Of a DNA stretch of 64,000 bases, positions 8,810 through 18,137 are shown in pieces (the first letter of the stretch is position 1; the number at the start of each line of letters is the position of its first letter). The translations under genes were made by a program, and so were the position numbers. Under the pieces are notes generated by a model. It was not told the origin of the DNA. It worked only from the letters and a program-made list of their open reading frames with translations, and did no database searches. Location: positions 1 to 64,000 of the forward strand of contig JANXYQ010000031.1 of assembly GCA_025355995.1 (NCBI GenBank), written 5' to 3'. The DNA is from Spirochaetaceae bacterium (GTDB taxonomy: Bacteria; Spirochaetota; Spirochaetia; Treponematales; Rectinemataceae).

Positions 8810-9613
8810 CTATAATTTATACTCCTTGACCAGGCTCTTCTCCGTCTCGCCCTCGATCGACGCCTCGACCTCGACGAAGAGCTCGAGCCCGGAGCCCCGG
8901 AGCTTCTCCTTGAGGAGCTCGTCGATCTGGAAGATGCCCGCCGAGTTGCTCATCCTCACGTGGATGTGCAGGGGCTTCTCCTTGCCCTCGAGGATGTCCA
9001 CCTGCTCGATGGAGGCGGCGGAGATGGAGTGGATGTTGACGACGCCGGCCTCGAAGCCGATGCGCGAGCGGCCCTTGGTCATGTCGAGGGCGTCCGCGAC
9101 GCGGACTATGCCCGCCTCGAGGGTCATGGGCTTGCCGCCCGAGCGGTGCGCAATGATCGCGTGCAGGATCTCGGAGCGCAGAATGGTGCGCGGTCCCGTG
9201 GGATACAGGCCTTCGAGGAGCCTGTCGATTATGGGCTGGGCGACGAAGAGGCTGAAGAGTTCGTGGTCGGCGCGTTGTATGGACATCCCGAGGTCGTGGA
9301 GGAGACAGGCGAGGACGACGATGAGCTCGGCCTCCGCGTTGCCCATGCCGTGGTCCTTGACGACGCTGGGCGCGACACCGCGCTCGACGAGGATGCGCAG
9401 CATGCGCAGGCCGATGTTGGACACGATCTGGAAATGCACCGGCCCGTGGTCGGTCATGCCGAGGCGGTCCAGGGCGTTGACGTTCATCGCGGTCCAGAGG
9501 GCGTAGAGCTCCTCGTCGGCGTTGACGCGGTCGATGACCGCGGAGAGGACGGGGTTGTGCCTGACGGGCAGTCGCATCTCGATCCGGTCGCTTTGTTCTT
9601 GTTTTGGTTCCAT
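8810..9613 (-). CDS. HD-domain metal-dependent phosphohydrolase
   Basis: A 267-residue soluble protein of the HD superfamily of metal-dependent phosphohydrolases. The metal-ligand pattern is visible: an early His in DHGPVHF, the HD doublet in CLLHDLGM, later histidines in HAIIAHR and a C-terminal Asp in VADALDM. The C-terminal third looks like a small ligand-binding or dimer domain (VEVEASIEGE). Such proteins are found in archaea and anaerobes, mostly uncharacterised; nucleotide or (p)ppGpp-like substrates are possible but unproven. I start at the ATG at 9613 rather than 31 codons upstream, because TATATT (9620-9625) lies six bases before this ATG and the upstream codons do not look protein-like. 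Confidence 0.83.
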   Translation of the reverse strand: MEPKQEQSDRIEMRLPVRHNPVLSAVIDRVNADEELYALWTAMNVNALDRLGMTDHGPVHFQIVSNIGLRMLRILVERGVAPSVVKDHGMGNAEAELIVVLACLLHDLGMSIQRADHELFSLFVAQPIIDRLLEGLYPTGPRTILRSEILHAIIAHRSGGKPMTLEAGIVRVADALDMTKGRSRIGFEAGVVNIHSISAASIEQVDILEGKEKPLHIHVRMSNSAGIFQIDELLKEKLRGSGLELFVEVEASIEGETEKSLVKEYKL

Positions 9614-9619
9614 GTGAGG

Positions 9620-9625
9620 AATATA
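9620..9625 (-). promoter_or_regulatory. -10 box of HD gene, predicted leaderless
   Basis: TATATT on the minus strand ends six bases before the ATG at 9613. There is no Shine-Dalgarno between them, and no clear -35. Confidence 0.5.
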
Positions 9626-9755
9626 CCCAAGGCGGAGCCGCTTAGGAAGTCCGCGCGGGCACTGACCTAGGCGCAGCCCCGCCTCACCGGGTCGCAGCTC
9701 ACGCACAGCCGCCCGCCCCCGTCCAGCGATATCGAAAGCCGGTCGGCGGCCGTGC

Positions 9756-9761
9756 TATAGT
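9756..9761 (+). promoter_or_regulatory. -10 box of polyprenyl synthase, predicted leaderless
   Basis: TATAGT ends six bases before the ATG at 9768. The intervening CTCCGG contains no Shine-Dalgarno. Confidence 0.5.
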
Positions 9762-9767
9762 CTCCGG

Positions 9768-10967
9768 ATGATCGAAGACAGGAAGCGGGGCGACGCGGAA
9801 GCGGCCCTCCGATACCTCGCGGCGCGGCGCGCGCCGATCGCGGCGGCTCTGGGGTCCCTGGCCGAGGCCGAGGCCGGGGAAGCCAGCGGGAACATGGGCA
9901 GGATCGCGGAGTTCTGCCTGAGGGGCAAGATGATCCGAGGCTGCCTGGTGTACCTGGGCGCCGAAGCCGCCAGGGATGGGGCTCTAGACGTGGAACGCCT
10001 GAGTCGAGTCGCGGCGGCGATGGAGCTCTTCCAGGCCGGGCTCCTCGCCCACGACGACATCATGGACCGGGACGAGACGCGCAGGGGGGCCCCGACCATC
10101 CACGCTCGCTACGCGGCGGAGGCCGAGGCGAGCTTCGCCGCCGAAGCCGATGCTCTCGCCCGCGATACGCGGCTTGCCGAAGGCGAGCACGTTCAACCCA
10201 ATTCCTTGCAGCCAAAGTCCGCAAGACTTTATGCGGGCGCGGCCCCGAACGCCATCCCCGATTTCCTCCACGTCGGAGAGGCCCTCGGCATCTGCCTCGG
10301 CGACCTCTGCTACTTCGCCGGCTTCGCGGAGCTCTCGCGCGCCCTCGTCGGCGATCCCCGGGCCGGGGAGATACTCGCCCTCTGCGCGTCGGGCCTCTCC
10401 GAGGTCGCCGTCGCCCAGATGTCGGACGTCCGCTGGGGCGGGTCGAAAGCCGAGGTGCCCGAGGAGGAGATCCTCGCGATGTACCGCCGCAAGACCGCCC
10501 GCTATACTTTTTCCCTGCCCCTCTCGATAGGCGCCCTCGTCGCCGGAGGCCGAGCCCTCGTCCCTCCGCTGACGGAGCTCGGCGAGCGCCTGGGCATCCT
10601 CTTCCAGATCCGCGACGACGAGCTGGGGCTCTTCGGCAATGAGGCGAGGACCGGCAAGGGCGTCGGCTCCGACCTCCGCGAAGGCAAGAAGACCCTTTTC
10701 CGCGCGAGGCTGCTGGCGGCTGCCCCGAGGGAGGAGAGGCCTCGCCTAGGCCGCCTCTTCGCCGGCGGGGCCGAGGCGAGCGCCGACGACCTCGCGTATA
10801 TCCGGCGCCTCGCCGAGGAGCACGGCGTCGCCGCATCCATCTCGGAGCTGACCCGCCGGTCCGAGGCGGAGGCGCGAGCCCTGATTGCCGGAATGGGAGG
10901 GATCCGCCCCGAGACGGCCGAGGTCCTCGAGGCCCTCGTCGAGTACGTTACGAGAAGAGACAGGTAG
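9768..10967 (+). CDS. Polyprenyl (trans-isoprenyl) diphosphate synthase
   Basis: Condenses isopentenyl diphosphate onto allylic diphosphates to make C15-C40 prenyl chains for quinones or carrier lipids. The first Asp-rich motif is DDIMD at 96-100 with the following RRG; the second is RDDELG near 282-287, ending in Gly rather than the usual third Asp, as in some GGPP synthases. GKGVGSDLREGKKT follows as expected. At 399 residues it is longer than the usual 300-350. The excess is a stretch of about 40 residues after APTIHARY (about 122-163) with unusual composition, coinciding with a lower-GC patch containing a small inverted repeat (10214-10230). Chain length cannot be predicted. Confidence 0.88.
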   Translation: MIEDRKRGDAEAALRYLAARRAPIAAALGSLAEAEAGEASGNMGRIAEFCLRGKMIRGCLVYLGAEAARDGALDVERLSRVAAAMELFQAGLLAHDDIMDRDETRRGAPTIHARYAAEAEASFAAEADALARDTRLAEGEHVQPNSLQPKSARLYAGAAPNAIPDFLHVGEALGICLGDLCYFAGFAELSRALVGDPRAGEILALCASGLSEVAVAQMSDVRWGGSKAEVPEEEILAMYRRKTARYTFSLPLSIGALVAGGRALVPPLTELGERLGILFQIRDDELGLFGNEARTGKGVGSDLREGKKTLFRARLLAAAPREERPRLGRLFAGGAEASADDLAYIRRLAEEHGVAASISELTRRSEAEARALIAGMGGIRPETAEVLEALVEYVTRRDR

Positions 10968-10982
10968 CCGGAGGGTTCCGCC

Positions 10983-11462
10983 ATGAAGACGTATGCCTAC
11001 GAATTGTCGCCGGAGGACCAGAAGAGGCTTTTCTTCGGCACTTGGTACAGGGATCCCCGGCTCAGGTACAGGAGGCTCCTCGCAGGACCCGCCTGCCTGA
11101 CCCTCGGGGTCCTCTGCGTCGTCTTCCAGGTCGGGTGGATCTACGTCGCGGTCGGGATCGGCCTCGTCCTCGTCGGGCTCTATTACCTGTTCCAGCCCCT
11201 CATCGTCTTCCGAGGGAGCGGGCGCAGCGGGCTGGTCGCCTCCATGGCGGTCGCGGGCGACGAGCTGCGCTATGAGGACTCCAAGAGCAAGACGGTGATC
11301 CCGCGGCGGATGATAACGAGCCTCTCGGTGCGGGGCGGCTACCTCGCGCTGGGCGTCAAAGCCGACAGGCCGATCTACCTCTTCTTCGACCTCGGGCGCA
11401 TCTCCGACGGGGAGGATTTCCTGGACAAGCTCCGCAGGATGGCGGGGAAACAGGCGCTCTAG
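10983..11462 (+). CDS. YcxB-like small membrane protein
   Basis: A 159-residue protein with two adjacent hydrophobic segments (about residues 33-50 and 53-72) and a soluble C-terminal half with the general look of YcxB-like domains (a basic patch, then a hydrophobic strand YLALGV, then an F/Y-rich YLFFDL strand). A clear Shine-Dalgarno (GGAGG) precedes the ATG, and it follows the prenyl synthase by only 15 bases, so they probably share a transcript. The function is unknown. The convergent aldolase-like gene begins its stop two bases downstream. Confidence 0.7.
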   Translation: MKTYAYELSPEDQKRLFFGTWYRDPRLRYRRLLAGPACLTLGVLCVVFQVGWIYVAVGIGLVLVGLYYLFQPLIVFRGSGRSGLVASMAVAGDELRYEDSKSKTVIPRRMITSLSVRGGYLALGVKADRPIYLFFDLGRISDGEDFLDKLRRMAGKQAL

Positions 11463-11463
11463 C

Positions 11464-12759
11464 CTACCTGGGCGGCACGCCGAAGGCGGCCTCGATTTCG
11501 GCGACGGCCGCGTCGTCTATCGGCCTGAACTCGCCGAGCCGCCTCGCCGCCAGGAGGGCGTTGGCCGTGGCCTCGGCCACCTCGAGCCGGTCGTAGGCTT
11601 CGAGCACCGTGCGGCCGGTCGCCAGGACCGCGTCGCTCTCGAGAATGACCACGGGATTGCGGGCGGTGATCGCGGCGCTGATCAACCCCTCGTCCTCGAA
11701 CTGCGCGCCGTAGGGGACTACCGGCATGTCGCGGAGGTTTATATAGGACTCGGGTATCGTCCGCGAGTCGAGCGCAGTCCCGGATACGATGAAGGCGGTA
11801 ACGTAGGGGCTCTGGGCGGTCACGATCGCGCCCGTCTCGGGATGGTCCGCGTAGATGAGCCTGTGGAGGCTCGCCGAGCGGGAGGGCACGCTGCCTATCT
11901 CGCGGCGGCCCCCTTCCACGAGAGCCAGGTCCCCGAGGTCGAGGGCCCTCCTGTCCACCCCGTAAGGCGTCACGAGGAAGCTGTCGTTGCCCAGCCTCGC
12001 CGAGAAAGAGCCTTCGGTGCTGGTCATGAGCCGCCTGTCGTAGGCGCGATGCACGAAATCGACCAGCGTCTTCCTGAGCTCGCGCTCCCGCGAGCCGCGC
12101 GCCTTCGGGTCGAAGCTCTCGGCTATCGCCTTCCAGCCCCTCCTCCTCAGCGCGAGCATCTCGGCCGATAGGGTCCGGGCCCCGCCGAGGACCGCCGCGT
12201 TCAGGATCGTGCGCGCGCAGAACTCGAGGGTCTCGAAGCGCTGGAAGGCCTCGAGCAGAGTGGCGCCGGCGGCAACCACGCCGTGGTTCTCGAGCACTAC
12301 GACGTCGCAGCCCTCGGCGAATTTTTCGGCTATCGAACGGCCAAGCCTCTCGCTGCCGGGGACGGCGTAGGGCGCGAAGCCCACCCTTCCGCAGGCATCG
12401 AAGGCCTGGGGCAGGACGCGCGTGTCGGGCGCCTTCCCCGCCACGCTGAAGGCGACGAGGGCCGGGGAGTGGGCGTGGAGGACGGCGCCGACGTCCGGCC
12501 GGGCCTCGTACACGGCCCTGTGGAAGGGATGCTCGCTAGAGGGCCTGAGCATCGTGTCGACGGGGACGCCCTCGCGCAGGCGGACGACGTCGGAGGAGCG
12601 CATCACGCCCTTGTCCGTCCCGCCCGGGGTGATCCATATGTCGCCGCCCTCGTCGCGGATCGAGAGATTGCCGCCGGAGGTGGTGGTCATGCCGTATCGG
12701 TAGATCCTGTCCATAATCTCGGCGATCTGGTCGCGTGGATGCTGGTAGTCTATGTTCAT
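11464..12759 (-). CDS. Tandem class II aldolase/adducin-domain protein, second domain degenerate
   Basis: A 431-residue protein made of two class II aldolase/adducin domains (about 5-215 and 228-425). The family contains Zn-dependent fuculose-phosphate-type aldolases, ribulose-5-phosphate 4-epimerase and methylthioribulose-phosphate dehydratase. The first domain keeps the catalytic Glu76 (SSEHPFH), the zinc pair His95 and His97 (HAHSP) and His159 (ENHG). In the second domain the same positions read SASLHR, TAQSP and ESDA, so it cannot bind zinc the same way; it is probably structural or regulatory. A TTG twelve codons upstream is part of the -35 box, so I start at the ATG at 12759. The substrate is unknown. 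Confidence 0.85.
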   Translation of the reverse strand: MNIDYQHPRDQIAEIMDRIYRYGMTTTSGGNLSIRDEGGDIWITPGGTDKGVMRSSDVVRLREGVPVDTMLRPSSEHPFHRAVYEARPDVGAVLHAHSPALVAFSVAGKAPDTRVLPQAFDACGRVGFAPYAVPGSERLGRSIAEKFAEGCDVVVLENHGVVAAGATLLEAFQRFETLEFCARTILNAAVLGGARTLSAEMLALRRRGWKAIAESFDPKARGSRERELRKTLVDFVHRAYDRRLMTSTEGSFSARLGNDSFLVTPYGVDRRALDLGDLALVEGGRREIGSVPSRSASLHRLIYADHPETGAIVTAQSPYVTAFIVSGTALDSRTIPESYINLRDMPVVPYGAQFEDEGLISAAITARNPVVILESDAVLATGRTVLEAYDRLEVAEATANALLAARRLGEFRPIDDAAVAEIEAAFGVPPR

Positions 12760-12765
12760 GCCCGA

Positions 12766-12795
12766 ATCATCGGGCCTCGCGGGGGCTTCCGTCAA
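12766..12795 (-). promoter_or_regulatory. Promoter of aldolase-like gene, predicted leaderless
   Basis: Minus strand TTGACG (12790-12795), 18 bases, then GATGAT (12766-12771), ending six bases before the ATG at 12759. The first hexamer contains the TTG that gene finders would choose as an upstream start. Confidence 0.5.
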
Positions 12796-12889
12796 TGCCC
12801 GCTTGCCGTCGAAGGCAATTTCGTGTAACTTTTCGGTTATGCGGCTCTTTATTTAGGAATTACATAGAGAAAAAACGAAGGGGAACGAC

Positions 12890-14122
12890 ATGCACACATT
12901 ACGCCTCGCCGCGCGCATGTACTCCGGCTACAAGCTAAAGGCCCTAAGCCTCCTAGTCTTCATCACCGTCGGCCTGGGCCTGATCATGCTCGGCGTGGAC
13001 GCCCTCTACAATTCGTTCAACTCGTTTTTCGACGTGCCCGCCGATTCCTTCCTCCCCCGCTACTTCGTGGCCAAGAAGGCCGGCCTGGACCTCATCGGCA
13101 GCGACTACGCCATCGCCGACCTCGCTCTCAAGGACTCCCAGAGGGAGGCTATAGCCCGCGACCTCGGCGGTCGCTTCGATCTCCACGATGTCGCCTACTT
13201 CTACGCCCTGCTCCAGGCCCGAAACAGCGGCAAGCGAATTTACTCCCTCGTGATCGGCGTGGATTTCCTGGAGCTCGGGGACGCTTTCCCGCATTTCGCG
13301 GGAAAATTCGAGCCGTCGGAGTTAGCTGAGTACAAGTCCAAGCCCAAGATACTCGTCGGGACCCCGCTGACCCACTGGGCCTCGACGTATACGGGCGAGG
13401 AATGGACCCTGCTCTCCACCGACTACTTCAAGGACTACAACGGCATCAAGGTGAAGGTGGGGGGCGCGGCGGTAACCATGAACGAGGGGGACTCGCTGGT
13501 AGTGCCCACGGTCTACATCGACATCTCGCACATCAAGCGGCTCCTCGCCATGCCCGCGGGCGTCGGCTTTCCGATCCTCCTCCGGCCCAAGAGGCCGGCT
13601 CGGGCCCTCTCCCTCGCCAACGAGTTGGACATGGCCGCCATAGGCCGCGCCGCCCGCTCCCAGGGGCTCTCCGCGTACTCGGTCTCGACGGTCTCGACCA
13701 ACCTCTACAAGACCTATGCGCTCTACCGCGGCGTGGTCGCCCTGCTCTCCGCGTTCCTGGTCCTGGTGATGACGGCGGCCATCTCGGCCAACCTCGCGAT
13801 CAACTTCCAGAATCGCCGAGCCGATTTCGGCCTCATGAAGGCCTTCGGCTGCTCCGACCGCCGCCTCCTCGGCCTCGTGCTCGCGGAGAACGCCCTCGGC
13901 CTAGCCCTTCCGGCGGCCCTGGCCTGCCTCCTCAACGCGGCGGCGGGCTGGGTCGTGAGGCCCTTCAAGGTCCTCTACAGCTTCATGGTCACGCCATCCG
14001 CGAGCGCCCCGGGAGCGCTGATCGTCGGAGGCGCGGCCATCGCGATCTGTATCGTCTCGTCGATCCAGCCCTACCGCTACCTCAAGCGGGTCGACCCCGT
14101 CTCGATCATGCGGGAGGAGTGA
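12890..14122 (+). CDS. FtsX/MacB-like ABC permease (first of pair)
   Basis: A 410-residue ABC export permease of the FtsX/LolC/MacB type: one N-terminal membrane segment (about 18-38), a large periplasmic domain (about 40-270) and three C-terminal segments (about 285-310, 330-355, 375-397). The cytoplasmic coupling motif DFGLMKAFGCS between C-terminal segments is characteristic. It starts the operon and has a purine-rich GAAGGGG Shine-Dalgarno before the ATG. The next gene is a second permease two bases after the stop, then LolA-like, LolD-like and barrel genes, so the two permeases probably form the heterodimer of a lipid or lipoprotein exporter like LolCE. Sequence does not show the substrate. 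Confidence 0.88.
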   Translation: MHTLRLAARMYSGYKLKALSLLVFITVGLGLIMLGVDALYNSFNSFFDVPADSFLPRYFVAKKAGLDLIGSDYAIADLALKDSQREAIARDLGGRFDLHDVAYFYALLQARNSGKRIYSLVIGVDFLELGDAFPHFAGKFEPSELAEYKSKPKILVGTPLTHWASTYTGEEWTLLSTDYFKDYNGIKVKVGGAAVTMNEGDSLVVPTVYIDISHIKRLLAMPAGVGFPILLRPKRPARALSLANELDMAAIGRAARSQGLSAYSVSTVSTNLYKTYALYRGVVALLSAFLVLVMTAAISANLAINFQNRRADFGLMKAFGCSDRRLLGLVLAENALGLALPAALACLLNAAAGWVVRPFKVLYSFMVTPSASAPGALIVGGAAIAICIVSSIQPYRYLKRVDPVSIMREE

Positions 14123-14124
14123 GG

Positions 14125-15375
14125 ATGCTGAAATACGCGATCCGGAACGCCCTGCACTACCGCGCCAAGTATTCCATAGCCTTCGTCCTCATCGCCTCCT
14201 TCGCTTTCTGCCTCGCCCTCTCCCTCTTCGCCTTCAACGGGTTCTGGGAGCAGGCGGGGATCTACGCGAGGTCCTGGGGCGACATCACGATCTGGATCGA
14301 CTCGGGCAAGCTGGATTCCGAGGCGCCCGCCAGCGGGTGGCCCCGGGGCGAGGCTCCGACGGAGAGGCTCGATAGGGCCCTACCCGCATTCTTCGAGGGC
14401 GAGCTGAAGGCGACCAAGGTGATCGGCTCGTCCTACGTGCGAGGGGACGCCTACGGCCGCTCGGGCCGCTGGAGCCTCACCGCGAGCAGCCTCCCGAAGG
14501 CGAGGCTGCTCGCCGAAATAGCCATCGCGGAGGGGAAGGAACCGGGCGAGGGAGAGGTCCTCGTCTCGGCCGGCCTGCGGAAGTCGACGGCGATCGGCGA
14601 GGCCGTCACCTTCGTCTACAAGGACAGGGACCTCATCCTGAACAGCCTGGCCTTCCGGGTCTCCGGCTTCTTCCTGCCGACCGGCAGCACCTCCGACTAC
14701 ATGTTCATGTCGCAGGGCCAGTTCGACGCGCTCGACGAGGGGATAAAGGACAACGTCTTCTTCGTCTTCCTGCCAGGCATGGGAGGCCAGAGGCTCTTCA
14801 TGACCGCGAGCGAGTACCGGCTCGCATTCAACGCCTTCCAAGACTTCGCCAGGAAAGCCTCGGGACGGAGCTGGGCGGTGAATTGCGGCTACGAAACCGC
14901 GGAGCAGCGCCACAGGTCATCGAAGCAGCTCATCGAGTTCTTCGAGCTCATCATGCTCATCTTCCTCTCGGCCCTGGTCGTCGTCGCGCTGGCGACGATA
15001 GTCAACGTCCTCTTCATCACCCTGATCGATAGGATCAAGATCGTAGGCACCTTCATGGCCTTCGGGATGCGCAGGGGCCGGGCGGTGCTCCTCCTGTCCA
15101 GCGAGATGCTCGTCTTCGCGTTGGCGGCCTGCACGGTCGGCATATTGGCCGCGCTGGCGGCCGCTGGGCCCGTCTCGAGCTTGAAATTCACCGCCGACAA
15201 CTGGACGATAGCCGTCATCCTCGGAGGCAAGAGAAGCCTCACCATCAGGCCGGCCCTCTGGGCGGCCGGCGCCACCTATCTGGCGGGCACCCTCATCCCC
15301 TTCGCCGCGGCGGCCTTCTCGGCCTCCAGGATCATCAAGGGCGAGGTGGTGCGCCTGCTTCACTACTCGAAGTAA
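14125..15375 (+). CDS. FtsX/MacB-like ABC permease (second of pair)
   Basis: A 416-residue partner of the preceding permease with the same layout: one N-terminal membrane segment, a periplasmic domain with little similarity to the first, and three C-terminal segments (a strong one at LIMLIFLSALVVVALATI). The coupling loop reads KIVGTFMAFGMRRG. The ATG is two bases after the upstream stop, with the previous gene's CGGGAGGAG end serving as Shine-Dalgarno. Distinct permeases in a pair suggest a heterodimer. It is followed after 12 bases by the LolA-like gene. Confidence 0.87.
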   Translation: MLKYAIRNALHYRAKYSIAFVLIASFAFCLALSLFAFNGFWEQAGIYARSWGDITIWIDSGKLDSEAPASGWPRGEAPTERLDRALPAFFEGELKATKVIGSSYVRGDAYGRSGRWSLTASSLPKARLLAEIAIAEGKEPGEGEVLVSAGLRKSTAIGEAVTFVYKDRDLILNSLAFRVSGFFLPTGSTSDYMFMSQGQFDALDEGIKDNVFFVFLPGMGGQRLFMTASEYRLAFNAFQDFARKASGRSWAVNCGYETAEQRHRSSKQLIEFFELIMLIFLSALVVVALATIVNVLFITLIDRIKIVGTFMAFGMRRGRAVLLLSSEMLVFALAACTVGILAALAAAGPVSSLKFTADNWTIAVILGGKRSLTIRPALWAAGATYLAGTLIPFAAAAFSASRIIKGEVVRLLHYSK

Positions 15376-15387
15376 GGAGCCGAAATC

Positions 15388-16209
15388 ATGCGCATGCGAT
15401 CCGTAACGATCATCGCCGCGGCCGCGGCCGCCGTCCTAGCCCTGGCGCCCCCCGCAGCTTCCGCCCAGGCGGGAGCCGGGCCGAGCGCGATCGCGCTCTC
15501 TGCGCCGGAGATCCTGAAGAGGGCGGACCTCGCCCTCGTGCCCAAGAACGCGGAATTCCGCTGGTCCCTCAAGGTGGAGCGCGAGGGGGAGCCCGCGAAG
15601 GAGGACCGTTTCCTCGGCTTCAAGAAGGGGGACCTCAAGTACCTCTTCTACACCTACTACCCGGACTCGTCCTACGGGCAATGCCACCTCAGGATCGACG
15701 CGGCGATCTGGATGTACCTCCCTCTGGCCGACGACACGGTCAAGACGAGCTACAAGTCCGCCTTCCTGAACTCGGGCCTCTCCTACGCCGACGTCATGTA
15801 CAACGAGCTCGCCCGCTACTACGACGCGACCGTCCTAAGGCGCGGGGTCACGGTCAAGGGATTGGACGGCGAGAGCGACTGCTACGAGCTCGAGCTGAAG
15901 GCCAAGAAAGGCGCCGACGGCTACGCCCGCATCGTCTCGTACATCGAGGAGGGCCGCTTCCTCACGATCCGTCGCGAGTACTTCACGCTGCAGGGGCAGA
16001 GGCTCAAGAGCATCGACTTCGGCGGCTTCGGGCTGAAGGGGCCGACGGTCTCGGCCTTCCGGCTCGAGATCAGCAACGATCTCGACCCGGGGCAGAGGAC
16101 GAGCGCTCGGTTCTGGGACCTGGAGAGCAAGGGCGAAATGCCCGAGAAGTACTTCTCCCTGAACTTCGCCAGGACCTGGCAACCGAAGGTGGAGGCGGAC
16201 AAGCCATGA
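15388..16209 (+). CDS. LolA-like outer-membrane lipoprotein-sorting family protein
   Basis: A 273-residue periplasmic protein (signal peptide about 1-26, cut near ASAQA) of the COG2834 LolA-like group, whose half-barrel fold carries lipids or lipoprotein acyl chains across the periplasm. Visible traits are the N-terminal EILKRADLAL helix, alternating beta segments (KYLFYTYYPD, IWMYLPLADD) and a C-terminal EISNDL strand. The gene lies between the permeases and the ATPase of an ABC exporter and just before a barrel, so it is likely the periplasmic shuttle. A second member of this family, similarly placed, is at 28600. Its stop overlaps the ATPase start (ATGA). Confidence 0.82.
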   Translation: MRMRSVTIIAAAAAAVLALAPPAASAQAGAGPSAIALSAPEILKRADLALVPKNAEFRWSLKVEREGEPAKEDRFLGFKKGDLKYLFYTYYPDSSYGQCHLRIDAAIWMYLPLADDTVKTSYKSAFLNSGLSYADVMYNELARYYDATVLRRGVTVKGLDGESDCYELELKAKKGADGYARIVSYIEEGRFLTIRREYFTLQGQRLKSIDFGGFGLKGPTVSAFRLEISNDLDPGQRTSARFWDLESKGEMPEKYFSLNFARTWQPKVEADKP

Positions 16210-16877
16210 TAGAGCTCCGGTCGGTGACGAAGGAATACGAGCTGGGCAAGACCAAGGTCGAGGCCCTGCGCGGAGTCAGCCTCAAGATCGAGCGGGGCGA
16301 ATTCGTGGCACTGGTCGGGCCCTCTGGCTCGGGAAAGACTACCCTCCTCAACATCGCCGGCCTCCTGGACCGGGCGAGCTCGGGCACGGTCCTCATCGAC
16401 GGCTCGGAGATCGGCGACCTGAGCCGGAACGCGCTGGCCGGCCTGCGCGGCGGGAAGATCGGCTTCATCTTCCAGGGCTTCAACCTCGTGCCCGTCTTCA
16501 GCGTCTACGAGAACATCGAGGTCTCCCTCGTGCTCGCGAAGGCGGAGGGGAACCGCAAGGAATGGAAAGAGCGCATAACGCGCGCGATCGATGAGGTGGC
16601 CCTCGGGGGGTTCGCCCGCAACAAGCCCGCCGAGCTCTCGGGCGGGCAGAGGCAGCGCGTCGCGATCGCCCGCGCGCTGGTGAAGCGGCCCGAGATAATC
16701 CTCGCCGACGAGCCTACCGCCAACCTGGACTCCAAGACCGCCTTCTCCATCATCGAGCTCATGCGCGAGCTCAACGAGGAGGAGAGGACCACCTTCGTCT
16801 TCTCGACGCACGACGACCGCGTGCTGAAATACGCCCGAAGGGTCGTCCGCATCGAGGACGGGGAGCTCAGGGAATGA
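16206..16877 (+). CDS. LolD/MacB-type ABC ATPase
   Basis: A 223-residue ATPase that powers the two FtsX-like permeases. It has Walker [10 protein letters not shown] at 38-46, ABC signature LSGGQ at 144-148, and Walker B ending in Asp168 with catalytic Glu169 (LADEPTA), plus the H-loop STHD. Small size and sequence match the LolD/MacB/FtsE class, which energises extraction or mechanotransmission rather than uptake. The ATG overlaps the LolA-like stop, and its own stop overlaps the barrel gene's ATG, so the last three genes of the operon are translationally coupled. Confidence 0.93.
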   Translation: MIELRSVTKEYELGKTKVEALRGVSLKIERGEFVALVGPSGSGKTTLLNIAGLLDRASSGTVLIDGSEIGDLSRNALAGLRGGKIGFIFQGFNLVPVFSVYENIEVSLVLAKAEGNRKEWKERITRAIDEVALGGFARNKPAELSGGQRQRVAIARALVKRPEIILADEPTANLDSKTAFSIIELMRELNEEERTTFVFSTHDDRVLKYARRVVRIEDGELRE

Positions 16878-18121
16878 GGCGGCGGGGAACCTGGGCCCGG
16901 GCCGCGGCCGCCCTGGCCCTCGCGTCGGCCCTTCCCCTCGCCGCCGCGGGCGAGGAGACCAAGGTCATCCAGGGGATGTACCTCTCCGTCACGGGGGCCG
17001 AGGATCAGGGCAACGGCTCCTCGCCCTTCGCGCGCTATCCGGTCCCGCGGGACTGGTCCTTCGGCGCGTCCTCCTTCTCGAGCTACTCGCTGCGCTTCCA
17101 GGCCCGAGAGCTCTCGGGCCAGGTCGCGGCCTCCGCCCAGGGGAGCGCCCAGGATGCCTTCGCCCTCTCCATCGACCAGGCCTGGGTCAAGGCGACCTTC
17201 GGCGAGGGCTGGGGCGCATTCTTCGGCAGGCGCGAGCTCAACTGGAAGGACGGGGGCTACTGGAATCCCTCCGACGTCGTCAACGGCAGCCTGGCCTGGA
17301 GCGTCGCCGGCGAAGCAGTCGGGGGGGCGGCGCCCGGAAAGGACTCGGTCGAGCTCATCGGCCTCCTCCCCTTCATGGACTTCAACATCGACCTCAGCGC
17401 CGCCACCCTCCTCTCGAGCGGCATCGACGATCCCGGGCAGCTTCCGCTCTATCTGGCGGCGGGCTCCATACTCTATCCCCTCGAGCTGCGGGCGAAGCTG
17501 GCCCTCCAAGACGGCCGACAAGCGCTCGTCGGGGCCTCCGCCAAGCTCTCCCTCTCCTCGGGCAATCTCTACGCCGACGGCCTCTGGCTCCGGGACCATC
17601 CCATCGCGGCCGCCTTCGACCCTTTCGCCGCGCCGCGGGGCGATTGGTTCCGGTATTGCGCAGGCGCGGACTGGACCTTCGACGCCTCGGCCTCGAAGCT
17701 GGCGTCGGCGCTCTCGCTCAGGCTCGAGTACCTGCGGCAGGACGACGGGCTATCGAAGGGCCAGATGACCGGCTACTTCGCCGCGCTCGCCGCGATGCCG
17801 CTGACGAAGGCGGCCGAGATCGGCGCCTATGGAACGACGGCGGCGGCCTGGGGCGGCCGCTTTTTCTCCTTCGGCAAGGACTACCTCTTCGCGAACCTCT
17901 CTCTGGCCGAGATAGCCCAGCTCCACCTCGGCCTCTCGGCCTCTTGCCTGCTCAACCTCGACGACCTGTCCTTCGTCCTCCGCGAGACCCTGAGCTGGTC
18001 GCCGAAGAGCCTCTTCGCGATCGGCCTCACCGCCTCCAATTACCTCGGCGACCCCGGGAGCGAGGCTGGGATGCTGCCGATCAAGGCCGAGTATTCGCTC
18101 TGCCTTTCCCGTTCCTTCTGA
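16874..18121 (+). CDS. Predicted outer-membrane beta-barrel protein of ABC cassette
   Basis: A 415-residue secreted protein with a signal peptide (about 1-25, AAAGEE junction) and the repeating amphipathic strands and aromatic girdles of a beta-barrel, ending in CLSRSF with the C-terminal Phe typical of BAM-inserted proteins. No named family is obvious; the layout recalls DUF1302-type barrels that travel with lipid exporters. The ATG overlaps the ATPase stop by four bases. With the pump and LolA-like protein upstream, it is the likely outer-membrane end of the pathway, as receiver or pore. The role is inferred from context only. Confidence 0.72.
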   Translation: MRRRGTWARAAAALALASALPLAAAGEETKVIQGMYLSVTGAEDQGNGSSPFARYPVPRDWSFGASSFSSYSLRFQARELSGQVAASAQGSAQDAFALSIDQAWVKATFGEGWGAFFGRRELNWKDGGYWNPSDVVNGSLAWSVAGEAVGGAAPGKDSVELIGLLPFMDFNIDLSAATLLSSGIDDPGQLPLYLAAGSILYPLELRAKLALQDGRQALVGASAKLSLSSGNLYADGLWLRDHPIAAAFDPFAAPRGDWFRYCAGADWTFDASASKLASALSLRLEYLRQDDGLSKGQMTGYFAALAAMPLTKAAEIGAYGTTAAAWGGRFFSFGKDYLFANLSLAEIAQLHLGLSASCLLNLDDLSFVLRETLSWSPKSLFAIGLTASNYLGDPGSEAGMLPIKAEYSLCLSRSF

Positions 18122-18137
18122 GGGAGAGATCCGGTTC

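Noticed and set aside
12760-12795. Upstream TTG start for the aldolase-like gene
   Set aside because: The TTG forms part of TTGACG, a -35 box at correct distance from GATGAT and the ATG at 12759.
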